Shown one piece after another: positions 39,781-48,470 of a DNA stretch of 52,273 bases (positions are counted from its first letter, which is position 1; each line of letters opens with the position of its first letter). The stretch lies in NCBI GenBank assembly GCA_029287915.1, contig JARFQE010000097.1, forward strand, positions 1-52,273, written 5' to 3'. The notes under the pieces are model-generated. The model had not been told where the DNA came from. It was given only the letters and a program-made list of their open reading frames with translations, and did not search any database. Source of the DNA: Arenicellales bacterium. GTDB lineage: Bacteria > Pseudomonadota > Gammaproteobacteria > BMS3Bbin11. The translations under genes and the position numbers were made by a program.

Positions 39781-40476
39781 CTAAACGGTTAGATATTTAC
39801 GAATAAGTTCATCGTTTAGGTCATCAATTTTTGCGGCCGCCATCATCCGGCCACGATCAAGGATAATAAATGAATCTGCCACTCGGCGCACAAAAGGAAG
39901 TTTCTGCTCTACCAGTAATACCGTGAGACCAATCTCACGATTGAGTTTACCAATGACATCACCAATTTCATGCACGATATTTGGCTGTATCCCTTCCGTC
40001 GGTTCATCGAGTATCAGTAGTTTGGGATCGGTCACCAACGCTCTGCCTATAGCGAGCTGCTGCTGCTGTCCACCGGATAAATCACCACCACGACGGCCGA
40101 GCATCTCTTTTAGCACCGGGAACATTTCGTAAATAAAGTCAGGTATAGTTTTCAAACCATCCCTCCTTGCCTGCAAGCCGATTCGCATATTTTCCTCGAC
40201 AGTCAGCAATGGAAAGATCTGTCTACCCTGTGGTACATAACCGATACCCATATGGGCACGATGCTCAGCGGTTAATTTTGTCAGGTCATTATCAAGGTAG
40301 TGGATAACACCGTCGCGCACCGGCAACAATCCCATGATGCACTTTAATAATGTGGTCTTGCCGACCCCATTGCGTCCCATCAGACAGGTGCACTCACCTT
40401 CTTGTACGTTCATCTCAATGTCCCAGAGGGTATGGCTTTCACCATAGTATTGATTGATGCTGTCGAGTTTCAGCAT
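39781..40476 (-). CDS. urtE: UrtE, urea ABC transporter ATPase
   Basis: 231 residues. Walker A GRNGVGKTT, Q-loop YVPQGRQIFPLLTV, signature LSGGQQQQLAIGRAL, Walker B LLILDEPTEGIQP. LivF-type ATPase. Start shares one base with the urtD stop. Only a short gap with the HPGHEH gene separates it from the ure genes. Confidence 0.93.
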   Translation of the reverse strand: MLKLDSINQYYGESHTLWDIEMNVQEGECTCLMGRNGVGKTTLLKCIMGLLPVRDGVIHYLDNDLTKLTAEHRAHMGIGYVPQGRQIFPLLTVEENMRIGLQARRDGLKTIPDFIYEMFPVLKEMLGRRGGDLSGGQQQQLAIGRALVTDPKLLILDEPTEGIQPNIVHEIGDVIGKLNREIGLTVLLVEQKLPFVRRVADSFIILDRGRMMAAAKIDDLNDELIRKYLTV

Positions 40477-41306
40477 TAATCACCCCCCAGGTAAACGTCG
40501 ATCACACGCTGGTCATTCTGGACAACTTCCATCGATCCTTCTGCCAGTACACTGCCCTGGTGTAGCACGGTAACCGGGCTGTCCAGCGAGCGGACAAAGT
40601 CCATGTCATGCTCAACAACAATAACAGATTGATTACCAGCCAGTGTTTTCAATAGCTCTGCAGTTTTGTCCATCTCCTGATGGGTCATACCGGCAACGGG
40701 TTCATCGACCAGCAATAGTTTTGGCCTCTGCATCAGCAGCATACCAATCTCCAGCCATTGTTTCTGCCCATGCGATAAGTAACCTGCTTCAGTATACAAC
40801 TGCTGCTCGAGACCAATAGTTTCAACAACTTCATTGATATGGTCCCGCTGCTCGCCGCTTAGTTTTGCTACCAGGGTCGGGAAAACCTTTTTATTACTGG
40901 CCATTGCCAGTTCCAGGTTTTCGAATACGCTATGCTTCTCAAATACCGTGGGTTTCTGAAACTTTCGTCCGATACCCGCTTCTGCAATTTCTGCCTCACT
41001 CATACGCAACAGGTTCATGCGCTGACCAAACCAGCAGGATCCTTCATCAGGGCGAGTTTTGCCGGTAATCACATCCATCATGGTAGTCTTTCCGGCACCA
41101 TTGGGGCCGATGATGCAGCGTAATTCTCCTGTATCGATGTACAGGTTCAGATCATTGATTGCCTTGAAGCCGTCAAAACTGACGGTAATACCCTCAAGGT
41201 AAAGAATTGTCCCGTGCCTGAGGTCCAGCTCGTCGGTGACTTTTGGGATCATGAAATTATAGACATGTGTGCGATCCGCCATCGAATGTAAGGTCGTGCC
41301 CATCAT
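40476..41306 (-). CDS. urtD: UrtD, urea ABC transporter ATPase
   Basis: 276 residues. Walker A GPNGAGKTT, LSHGQKQWLEIGMLL in the signature position (a UrtD-type SHGQ rather than SGGQ), Walker B LLLVDEPVAGM. LivG-type ATPase with an N-terminal extension of about 30 residues. Four-base overlap with urtC. Confidence 0.93.
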   Translation of the reverse strand: MMGTTLHSMADRTHVYNFMIPKVTDELDLRHGTILYLEGITVSFDGFKAINDLNLYIDTGELRCIIGPNGAGKTTMMDVITGKTRPDEGSCWFGQRMNLLRMSEAEIAEAGIGRKFQKPTVFEKHSVFENLELAMASNKKVFPTLVAKLSGEQRDHINEVVETIGLEQQLYTEAGYLSHGQKQWLEIGMLLMQRPKLLLVDEPVAGMTHQEMDKTAELLKTLAGNQSVIVVEHDMDFVRSLDSPVTVLHQGSVLAEGSMEVVQNDQRVIDVYLGGD

Positions 41307-42391
41307 GATGTCACACTCCGACGCTTAAGCATGCCAACAAAGCCTTTCGGCAGGTAAAGAGTAGTCAGAACAAATAACGCACCCAGTGCAAATAACCAGA
41401 TTTCCGGGAACGCCCCGGTGAAATAGGTCTTTGCATAATTGACCAGTATAGCGCCAACAACGGCACCATAAAGTGTCCCCCTGCCGCCGACAGCCACCCA
41501 GATGACCACCTCAATCGAATTCAATGGTGAGAACTCTCCGGGATTGATGATGCCCACCTGTGGCACATAGAGCGCGCCGGCCACACCCGCGAGTGCCGCT
41601 GAAAAGGTAAATATTGCCAGCTTTACATATTCAACCCGATAACCAATAAAGCGGGTACGATCTTCCGCATCCCGAATCGCAACGGCGACCCGACCAAGCT
41701 TGGACTTGACGATTGCCCGGCAGGCCAGGTAACCCATAGCTAATGCCAGAGCCGAAATCATGAACAACGCGATTCGTGTAGCATCTGCCTGTAGATCAAA
41801 ACCCAGCAGGTCTTTAAAATCCGTCAGGCCGTTATTACCGCCAAAACCCATTTCATTGCGGAAAAAAGCAAGCATCAGTGCATAGGTCATTGCCTGCGTG
41901 ATTATGGACAGGTAGACACCGGTCACGCGGGAACGAAAGGCAAACCATCCAAACACAAACGCCAGCAAACCCGGCACTAGCAATATCATAATGGCAGCAA
42001 ACCAGAACATATCAAAGCCCTGCCAAAACCAGGGCAGTTCTGAGTAGTTCAGGAACACCATGAAGTCGGGAAGCTCAGGATTACCGTAGACACCCCTGTC
42101 TCCTATCTGGCGCATCAGATACATCCCCATGGCATAACCGCCGAGCGCAAAAAATGCGCCGTGCCCAAGACTGAGAATACCGAGGTAACCCCAGACAAGA
42201 TCAACGGCAACAGCAAGCAAGGCATAGGTCAGATACTTGCCGAGCAAGGTAACACTATATGTCGACAGATGCAGCGCACTGGACTCCGGTACCAGCAGAT
42301 TCAATACTGGCACGACAATCATCGCAGCCAGCAATAATGCCATCAGCACCTGTCCGCCACGATCACCTTTTAGTATTCGCATCAAAAACAT
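41303..42391 (-). CDS. urtC: UrtC, urea ABC transporter permease
   Basis: 362 residues from ATG 42391, four bases after the urtB stop and preceded by GGAGGG; an upstream in-frame ATG (42436) lies inside urtB and is less likely. LivM-type permease with about ten helices; GYLGILSLGHGAFFALGGYAMGMYLM is the family signature. Works with UrtB. Confidence 0.93.
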   Translation of the reverse strand: MFLMRILKGDRGGQVLMALLLAAMIVVPVLNLLVPESSALHLSTYSVTLLGKYLTYALLAVAVDLVWGYLGILSLGHGAFFALGGYAMGMYLMRQIGDRGVYGNPELPDFMVFLNYSELPWFWQGFDMFWFAAIMILLVPGLLAFVFGWFAFRSRVTGVYLSIITQAMTYALMLAFFRNEMGFGGNNGLTDFKDLLGFDLQADATRIALFMISALALAMGYLACRAIVKSKLGRVAVAIRDAEDRTRFIGYRVEYVKLAIFTFSAALAGVAGALYVPQVGIINPGEFSPLNSIEVVIWVAVGGRGTLYGAVVGAILVNYAKTYFTGAFPEIWLFALGALFVLTTLYLPKGFVGMLKRRSVTS

Positions 42392-42395
42392 TCTG

Positions 42396-44003
42396 TTAGC
42401 CCTCCGCTGAACGTCCTTTCTGCGGGAACAGACCACGAGGGCGTTTCTGTATAAACAGAATGATAAATATAAGTATCAGTATCTTCGCCAGCACGGCACC
42501 TGCCCAGGGTTCAAGGAATTGATTTACCACACCGAGACTGAGACCGCTTACCAGGGTACCGGCCAAGTTGCCAACACCACCGAAGACAACAACCATAAAT
42601 GAGTCAACAATATATGACTGGCCGAGGTTGGGACCGACATTCGTCAATTGTGACAATGCGACGCCGGCAACTCCGGCAATACCTGAACCTAGCCCAAAGG
42701 TTAATGCATCTACCCTGGCAGAGCGAACGCCCATAGCGCGTGCCATCGACCGGTTTTGCGTCACCGCACGCACCTGCAGACCAAGTGATGTTTTCTTCAG
42801 AATTATATTCAGTACAACAAATACCAGCAGGCAGAATATAATGATATACAGGCGGTTATAGGTAAGGGACAGCACACTATTGATTTCCAGCGAGCCGGAC
42901 ATCCACTCCGGGGTCACAACAGAGCGATTAAGTGGTGAGAATATACTTCGCACCGTCTGTTGCAGAATGAGACTGATACCAAAGGTAGCAAGTAATGTTT
43001 CTAATGGCCGCCCGTATAAATGTCGAATCACGGTTTTTTCAATCAGTATACCCACCAGACCAGAAACAATAAAAGCAGCAGGAATTGCCAGCAGGACTGA
43101 GAGTCCTATCAACTCGGGCAGCGCCTGCTGTATCACATAGGTGGTATAAGCACCGAGCATAATCAATTCACCATGCGCCATATTGATCACGCCCATCACA
43201 CCGAATGTTATCGCAAGCCCAATTGCAGCGAGCACCAGTACAGAGCCGAGACTTAATCCAAAAAATAATGTTTCCAGGAATGAATAGAGTTGTATCTGTA
43301 CGCTGATATTATTCAACGCCTTTTTTGCTGCTTTGCGAACTGCTTCATCAGGATCATCGGCGACAATCGTTGCGAGCTTACCGCGCACGGCGGGTTCTAT
43401 ACTGCCTGACACCCCCGCGATGGCTGCAAGTCGATCTTTTTTGTCAGCGCTCTCAAGCTCGGTGATTGCCAGTGCCAGTTCAATCGCCTGCCTGACTTTC
43501 TTATCGTTTTCAATCTCAAGTCGCTGCTGCAAGTGGGTAACCATCTCAGCATCGGGGTCGCCGAGGATTTGATTGACTGCCTGGTAACGTGTCACGGCAT
43601 CTTCACTGTCCAATTGTTTAACAGCCAGAGCCGCTCTGATCTTCTTGCGAATCGAATTATTGGTAGTGATTTTTTTTATTTCACGTTTCTTCACCACGCC
43701 CAGGTCCTGCCCTGTGATGGCATCAGAAACAATATATTCTCTGTTCTGCTTTTTTGTAATCAGCAGCAGCTTATCTGTTTTACGATAGTATAGTTCTCCT
43801 TCCAGCAGCGCATTGAGTATCTCAGTGGTACGTCGCTCAGGATGAGCAGCAAGTAAGCTAACGGCCTGCGTTTTTTCAGCGAAACTTTTACTTGTTATCA
43901 GGTTCTTTATCTGCTCAAAAGACTTACTCTCTGCCTCGGCGACAGCACCATGTGTGACAAGCATGGAAAAGAGAAAGATCAGTATCTTGAGCTGAAAGTG
44001 CAT
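42396..44003 (-). CDS. urtB: UrtB, urea ABC transporter permease with periplasmic HEAT-like domain
   Basis: 535 residues. Signal segment, then a helical N-terminal domain (about 25-235) rich in Ala/Lys with repeats such as EDAVTRYQAVNQILGDPDAEM, the UrtB-specific extension; then LivH-type permease helices (GLSLGSVLVLAAIGLAITFGVMGVINMAHGELIMLGAY). Standard length for UrtB. Confidence 0.93.
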   Translation of the reverse strand: MHFQLKILIFLFSMLVTHGAVAEAESKSFEQIKNLITSKSFAEKTQAVSLLAAHPERRTTEILNALLEGELYYRKTDKLLLITKKQNREYIVSDAITGQDLGVVKKREIKKITTNNSIRKKIRAALAVKQLDSEDAVTRYQAVNQILGDPDAEMVTHLQQRLEIENDKKVRQAIELALAITELESADKKDRLAAIAGVSGSIEPAVRGKLATIVADDPDEAVRKAAKKALNNISVQIQLYSFLETLFFGLSLGSVLVLAAIGLAITFGVMGVINMAHGELIMLGAYTTYVIQQALPELIGLSVLLAIPAAFIVSGLVGILIEKTVIRHLYGRPLETLLATFGISLILQQTVRSIFSPLNRSVVTPEWMSGSLEINSVLSLTYNRLYIIIFCLLVFVVLNIILKKTSLGLQVRAVTQNRSMARAMGVRSARVDALTFGLGSGIAGVAGVALSQLTNVGPNLGQSYIVDSFMVVVFGGVGNLAGTLVSGLSLGVVNQFLEPWAGAVLAKILILIFIILFIQKRPRGLFPQKGRSAEG

Positions 44004-44055
44004 TGCATTGCTTCTGGTTTTATGTTTTGTCAGAACGTTAAACAGTTATGATTTA

Positions 44056-44089
44056 GAAAAAGACCGCTCCAGTATGATATCCGGAGCGG
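44056..44089 (-). terminator. Hairpin and T-run between urtA and urtB
   Basis: On the minus strand CCGCTCC, a 12-base loop, GGAGCGG, then TCTTTTTC. Probably a leaky terminator or mRNA-stabilising hairpin that favours high UrtA relative to the membrane parts. Confidence 0.75.
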
Positions 44090-44130
44090 CCTTGTCTATA
44101 TTGCAAGTCATCAACAAAGTGTTGGATAAC

Positions 44131-45423
44131 CTAGAAGTTCTGACCTGAGCACTTGCCTGTTTTGACGTTGTAGTTACCGCAGGAAAGTGGCACCCGCCAG
44201 TCAGAGATAAGGTCCTTCGAGCCAGGTAGATAATCTGACCATGCATCGCCGACTACCAGGCCCGAGGTTTCCCAGACGACTTCAAACTGGCCGTCTTTCT
44301 GAATTTCACCGATCAGAACAGGCTTGGTGATATGATGATTAGGCATCATTGCTGACAGTCCGCCTGTCAGGTTCGGCACCGCAACACCGATAATCGCATC
44401 CTGAACTGCTGCCGGATCAGTAGTGCCCGCTTTCTTGACGGCTTCTACCCACATATTGAAGCCAATATAGTGTGCTTCCATCGGATCATTGGTAACACGC
44501 TTTTTATCCTTGATATAAGCATGCCATGCTTCTATGAATGAGTCGTTAGTTTCAGAGTCAACACTCATGAAGTAATTCCATGCCGCCAGATGACCGACCA
44601 GTGGTTTGGTATCAATACCAGACAACTCTTCTTCACCGACAGAGAAAGCCACCACCGGAATATCTTCAGCAGAAATACCCTGGTTGCCCAGTTCTTTATA
44701 GAAAGGAACGTTGGCATCACCATTTACCGTCGAGACAACGGCGGTTTTCTTACCGGCAGAACCAAATTTCTTAATTTTTGCTACTTCAGACTGCCAGTCT
44801 GCAAAGCCGAAGGGTGTGTAGTTGATAAGAATATCTTTTTCGTCCACTCCTTTAGCCTTCAAATAGGCTTCCAGAATTTTATTGGTCGTACGTGGATAAA
44901 CGTAGTCGGTGCCTTCAAGCACCCAGCGTTCTACACCAATCTCGTTCATCAGGTAGTCAACTGCCGGGATAGCCTGCTGGTTAGGTGCTGCACCAGTATA
45001 GAAAACATTTTTGGATGATTCTTCGCCTTCGTACTGAACCGGGTAAAACAATAAACTGTTCAGCTCTTCAAAAACAGGCAACACAGATTTACGTGATACA
45101 GAGGTCCAGCAGCCAAATACTGCGGAGACTTTTTTCTTTTCAATCAGTTCACGGGCTTTCTCAGCAAACAGTGGCCAGTTTGAAGCCGGATCAACAACTA
45201 CCGCTTCAAGCTTTTTGCCAAGTAGTCCACCTTTTTTATTCTGCTCTTCAATCAGCATCAGCATTGTATCTTTTAGTGTTGTTTCACTGATTGCCATGGT
45301 TCCTGACAATGAGTGCAGTATGCCCACCTTGATTGTATCTTCTGCAGCAAGGGCTGATCCTGAAAACATAGCCGTGGCCGCCAGTCCCACCGCTGTTTTT
45401 TTCAGTGATTTCATCGATAGCAT
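44131..45423 (-). CDS. urtA: UrtA, urea-binding protein
   Basis: 430 residues. Signal peptide (KTAVGLAATAMFSGSALAA), then DTIKVGILHSLSGTMAISE, GCWTSVSRKSVLPVFEELNSLLFYPVQYEGEE and the C-terminal VWETSGLVVGDAWSDYLPGSKDLISDW, all typical of UrtA/FmdD. Tight homologue of characterised urea-binding proteins. Ribosome site AGGAGA supports the ATG at 45423. Promoter: sigma-54 site at 45482-45497. Confidence 0.94.
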   Translation of the reverse strand: MLSMKSLKKTAVGLAATAMFSGSALAAEDTIKVGILHSLSGTMAISETTLKDTMLMLIEEQNKKGGLLGKKLEAVVVDPASNWPLFAEKARELIEKKKVSAVFGCWTSVSRKSVLPVFEELNSLLFYPVQYEGEESSKNVFYTGAAPNQQAIPAVDYLMNEIGVERWVLEGTDYVYPRTTNKILEAYLKAKGVDEKDILINYTPFGFADWQSEVAKIKKFGSAGKKTAVVSTVNGDANVPFYKELGNQGISAEDIPVVAFSVGEEELSGIDTKPLVGHLAAWNYFMSVDSETNDSFIEAWHAYIKDKKRVTNDPMEAHYIGFNMWVEAVKKAGTTDPAAVQDAIIGVAVPNLTGGLSAMMPNHHITKPVLIGEIQKDGQFEVVWETSGLVVGDAWSDYLPGSKDLISDWRVPLSCGNYNVKTGKCSGQNF

Positions 45424-45481
45424 GTGAATCTCCTAATAATTGATGTGTAGTTTAGACATGAGTTACGTCAATCAACACTAA

Positions 45482-45497
45482 AGCAATTAGCATGCCA
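45482..45497 (-). promoter_or_regulatory. Sigma-54 promoter for urtA
   Basis: The minus strand reads TGGCATGCTAATTGCT: TGGCA and TTGC elements with correct spacing, 59-74 bp before the urtA ATG. Confidence 0.82.
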
Positions 45498-45561
45498 CTA
45501 TCATATTCGATGAATTCTAAAAGGATACAGGCGCCCTAAAGCCTGCTCTGCTTTGTTCCAG

Positions 45562-45577
45562 GCACAGCACTGGTGCA
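45562..45577. promoter_or_regulatory. NtrC-type dyad upstream of urtA
   Basis: GCACAGCACTGGTGCA contains GCAC-N5-TGGTGC exactly. About 65-80 bp upstream of the -24 element of the urtA promoter. Confidence 0.75.
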
Positions 45578-45803
45578 GTTTTTATTCAACGGCAATATTT
45601 ATGCACCAGATCTGTACGTTCCTGTAATCCCGTTTCCTTGCAGGAGATCTGGATCGCAATATCGAACGTTTTCAATAATTGTATGCGGGCATCAGGTGTT
45701 TAAAAAATTAGATATTCATACCGCTCTGCATATTTATATACGCAATGAATAATGAATATTGTACGAAAACGAGTAGCAGCTGTTCTTCCCGTGCGCAGAT
45801 TTA

Positions 45804-45820
45804 TGCACCAATATAGTGCT
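45804..45820. promoter_or_regulatory. NtrC-type dyad upstream of the TorF porin
   Basis: TGCACCAATATAGTGCT matches TGCACCA-N3-TGGTGCA closely (left half exact). About 97 bp upstream of the plus-strand -24 element at 45917. Confidence 0.7.
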
Positions 45821-45916
45821 AAAACGCAGATACACGACACATTATAAAGCTTATTTAATGAATCATTCAACGTCGGAATAATTCTATCTTATTGTTTATT
45901 AAAAATATTTTAATTA

Positions 45917-45932
45917 TGGCACAGAAAATGCT
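45917..45932 (+). promoter_or_regulatory. Sigma-54 promoter for the TorF-family gene
   Basis: TGGCACAGAAAATGCT has TGGCAC and TGC with correct spacing. Leader of about 88 bases to the ATG at 46031. Confidence 0.75.
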
Positions 45933-46030
45933 TATGTTGTGCAGTGTGACTTTGATGCAACGTTATATGTCTTTTTTACAACATTCATCAAATAAACATT
46001 AATTTATTAATCTAGTTAGGAGCTTTAAAT

Positions 46031-46780
46031 ATGAAAACTTCAATCCGTCCTTTAGCACTTGCTACTGCTTTATCAATTGGCAGCCTGGCAGCAGTGATCA
46101 CACCGGCCCAGGCTGAAGTGACAGGAAACATTGGTCTCTTTTCACAGTATGTTCTGCGTGGTATCACAAACGCGCCTGAAAATGACAATGTTGCCATCCA
46201 GGGTGGTGTGGACTGGGCTGCCCCGATGGGTTTCTACCTTGGTTACTGGGGCTCTAACCTGGGCTATGGCAATCCAGACAGCGACGTCAAGGGTTTTGAA
46301 AATGACTTCTACGGCGGCTGGGGCGGATCTACAGATCTGTTGAGCTGGGATATTGGTGCTACCTATTACTACTATCTGAATATAAGTGATTTCAATGCCT
46401 TCGAACCTTATGGTTATATCGGCGTGGGCCCAGCTACTTTTGGCTTTAAATACCTGGCGGAAGACGTCGCCTGGGGTAACAGCGGTGATACCTACTGGAC
46501 ACTGGATGCATCTGGAGATATTGGCGCTGGTTTCACCCTCAGTGGCCTGATTGGTTACTACTCGTATGACAAGAATGGTGAATTCATTCCTGAAGTGCCA
46601 GAAGCGAAAGGCAGCGCATTTCGTCACTTTGACCTGACCCTGTCTCATCCAATTGGCAACACCGGTGCTGATGCCAACTTTACCTATATCTTTGGCGGTG
46701 AAGACCGCTTCGGTGTTGATCAGAAAAATCAGATTGTGTTCTCTGTGACCTACGGTTTTGATATCTATAATCCGAAGTAA
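46031..46780 (+). CDS. TorF-family putative porin
   Basis: 249 residues. Signal peptide (ALATALSIGSLAAVITPAQA), then VTGNIGLFSQYVLRGITNAPEN at the start of the barrel, alternating beta strands throughout, and a final aromatic strand (IVFSVTYGFDIYNPK). Matches the conserved CHP02001 (Gcw_chp) barrel family. Outer membrane location. Ligand unknown; nitrogen-regulated control region shared with urtA suggests it lets urea or other small nitrogen compounds through the outer membrane (inference). Ribosome site AGGAG. Confidence 0.87.
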   Translation: MKTSIRPLALATALSIGSLAAVITPAQAEVTGNIGLFSQYVLRGITNAPENDNVAIQGGVDWAAPMGFYLGYWGSNLGYGNPDSDVKGFENDFYGGWGGSTDLLSWDIGATYYYYLNISDFNAFEPYGYIGVGPATFGFKYLAEDVAWGNSGDTYWTLDASGDIGAGFTLSGLIGYYSYDKNGEFIPEVPEAKGSAFRHFDLTLSHPIGNTGADANFTYIFGGEDRFGVDQKNQIVFSVTYGFDIYNPK

Positions 46781-46817
46781 TATAACTAGTATGCATTATT
46801 AGTTTGCATGACTCGTT

Positions 46818-46843
46818 AAAAGGCACCTTCGGGTGCCTTTTTT
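46818..46843 (+). terminator. Rho-independent terminator after the TorF gene
   Basis: AAAAGGCACC-TTCG-GGTGCCTTTTTT: a 6-8-bp GC stem with UUCG tetraloop and a T-run, 38 bases after the stop codon. Confidence 0.93.
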
Positions 46844-47104
46844 ATTTGTCTACATTTCATTGATGTCATAACAGTCCGATCGGGTTATATCACTAGCCAG
46901 CAATTGAAAATTTGTCCAGCAATCCAGACCCTGCTTATACAATAATAATCTAATCAATTTTTCTCATTTGATACACGTCTGCATAAATAAGAACCATACC
47001 CTACTTGATTTATTACTATTTTATGTTATTCTTATAAAGCTAATTTCCGTGACATCTTTTTACGATTTGTCAGACCTGTAAACATCAATATTGGAAAGAA
47101 ATTT
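46844..47104. other. Spacer before cytochrome c5, no recognised feature
   Basis: About 260 AT-rich bases (324 counted from the TorF stop). I see no gene, no sigma-54 or FNR box, only a ribosome site GGAAAG just before 47105. Confidence 0.5.
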
Positions 47105-47539
47105 ATGATCAGCAGAACTGTACTAAAATCTGCCTTTGCAGCGACATTGACAGCAAGCCTGATGTCTGTCCTCAGCGCTAGTGCAGATGACAATGAAATT
47201 CTTGAACGAGTTAAACCCACTGGCCAGCTGGTTGTTCTGGAAGACAATGCCACAACTGTGCCTGCTGCAGCAGCAGCTGAAGCTGCACCCGCAACAGCAG
47301 ATGTGGGCAAATCCACCTACGATACTGCCTGTTTTGCCTGTCATGGCACGGGCGCCGCTGGCGCACCCATTACTGGCAACAAGGATGCATGGGCTAGTCG
47401 TGTTGGCCAGGGTTTAGATACTCTTTACTCTCATGCAATCAATGGCTTCAATGCAATGCCTCCAAAAGGTGGTGCGATGAATCTGACCGATGATCAGATT
47501 AAAGTAGTCGTTGACTATATGATAGGGCAGTCAAGCTAA
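47105..47539 (+). CDS. Cytochrome c5-like periplasmic cytochrome
   Basis: 144 residues. Signal peptide (VLKSAFAATLTASLMSVLSASA), an Ala-rich linker (52-64), and a cytochrome c5 domain with C76-F-A-C-H80, GTGAAGAP and the Met ligand in FNAMPPKGGAM. Carries electrons in the periplasm. A candidate donor for NirS/NorC, but not in the operon. Single gene with its own terminator. Confidence 0.9.
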   Translation: MISRTVLKSAFAATLTASLMSVLSASADDNEILERVKPTGQLVVLEDNATTVPAAAAAEAAPATADVGKSTYDTACFACHGTGAAGAPITGNKDAWASRVGQGLDTLYSHAINGFNAMPPKGGAMNLTDDQIKVVVDYMIGQSS

Positions 47540-47562
47540 ACATCGTTTAGCATTGACCAGCA

Positions 47563-47588
47563 AAAGCCGGTAAATTCGCCGGCTTTTT
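47563..47588 (+). terminator. Rho-independent terminator after cytochrome c5
   Basis: AAAAGCCGG, 8-base loop, CCGGCTTTTTT, about 24 bases after the stop. Confidence 0.9.
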
Positions 47589-47608
47589 TATGTTTGGTAA
47601 AAAGACTT

Positions 47609-47706
47609 TAGATCCAGGTTCCAAGTTCCAGGTAAAAGCAGTTGCACACCTGAATTTATTTTTTTGCCTTTGGCCTTTTTGGCCTGGATCTTGGAACCTG
47701 GAAGTT
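47609..47706. repeat. Imperfect 22-bp inverted repeat, CCAGGTTCCAAG type
   Basis: The left arm (47611-47632) and right arm (47684-47705) both contain CCAGGTTCCAAG in opposite orientation, flanked by exchanged GAT and TTC triplets. The 50-base loop has a GGCCTTTTTGGCC stretch. Sits between convergent cytochrome c5 and plsY, so it could be a REP-like element. Confidence 0.65.
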
Positions 47707-47711
47707 AAAAC

Positions 47712-48353
47712 TTATTTCTTAAACCTCCCCCAGGTATCAAACTGGTGCTCGGTGCCATTCAGCAGGCGCCTGATGTTACTTCTATGCGTAAATATCACCA
47801 GTACTGATGCGATCACGGTGAAGACGCCCAGCGGGGAGAGAAAGCCTCCGGGCAGCCACAAACCGGCAAATAAAGCTGCCACAATTCCTGCGCCTATCGA
47901 GGCCAGCCCTACATAACCTGTCGGTAATAGAATCACTAGCCAGCCAACCAGTCCAGCCAGCAGAACCACCGGCGACAGTCCCAGCATCACACCAAGCAGA
48001 GTTGCCACCCCCTTACCTCCCTTGAAACCGAAGAAGACGGGATACAGATGCCCAAAAAAGGCTGCCAGACCACAAAGTACCTGAAGCCATTCTACAGATA
48101 TTATTGTTTGAGTTTCAGCGGGCCAGGGCAGTTTAGCGACGACAATAACAGCGAGCAGGCCTTTCAAAATATCAATCAGGAAGACACCTGCTGCGAAGAC
48201 TTTACCGTGCGCCCGTAAGGCATTAGTTGCCCCGGCACTTTTACTGCCTAACTGGCGAATATCGACTCCACCAGTAAGCTTACCCAGTATCAGGCCGCCC
48301 ATCATTGATCCCAACAGGTAAGACAGCAATATTTTTAGTATAATTTCGATCAT
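47712..48353 (-). CDS. plsY: PlsY, glycerol-3-phosphate acyltransferase
   Basis: 213 residues, multi-pass inner membrane. Motifs SYLLGSMMGGLILGKL, RQLGSKSAGATNALRAHGK, AFFGHLYPVFFGFKGGKGVATLLGVM are PlsY signatures. Transfers acyl from acyl phosphate to glycerol-3-phosphate. The usual length is about 200. A small oddity is SKSAGATNALR where GSGNPGATNVLR is common. Confidence 0.93.
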   Translation of the reverse strand: MIEIILKILLSYLLGSMMGGLILGKLTGGVDIRQLGSKSAGATNALRAHGKVFAAGVFLIDILKGLLAVIVVAKLPWPAETQTIISVEWLQVLCGLAAFFGHLYPVFFGFKGGKGVATLLGVMLGLSPVVLLAGLVGWLVILLPTGYVGLASIGAGIVAALFAGLWLPGGFLSPLGVFTVIASVLVIFTHRSNIRRLLNGTEHQFDTWGRFKK

Positions 48354-48470
48354 TCTAAACCTCTGCTAATCGTCCCTGAAGCATACACTGGCAGCTGTGC
48401 CTGTGACCAGACTGAAACTTTTATGGTTGTTTCATGTTAGCAGAAAGCGCTATTTATCGAGTAATACATT

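Larger units (their letters stand above)
45424..46030. other. 607-bp divergent control region, urtA / TorF porin
   Basis: No gene. It carries two sigma-54 promoters pointing outward and at least two NtrC dyads. A TTTATGCACCA half-site occurs twice (near 45599 and 45801). AT-rich elsewhere. Confidence 0.75.
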
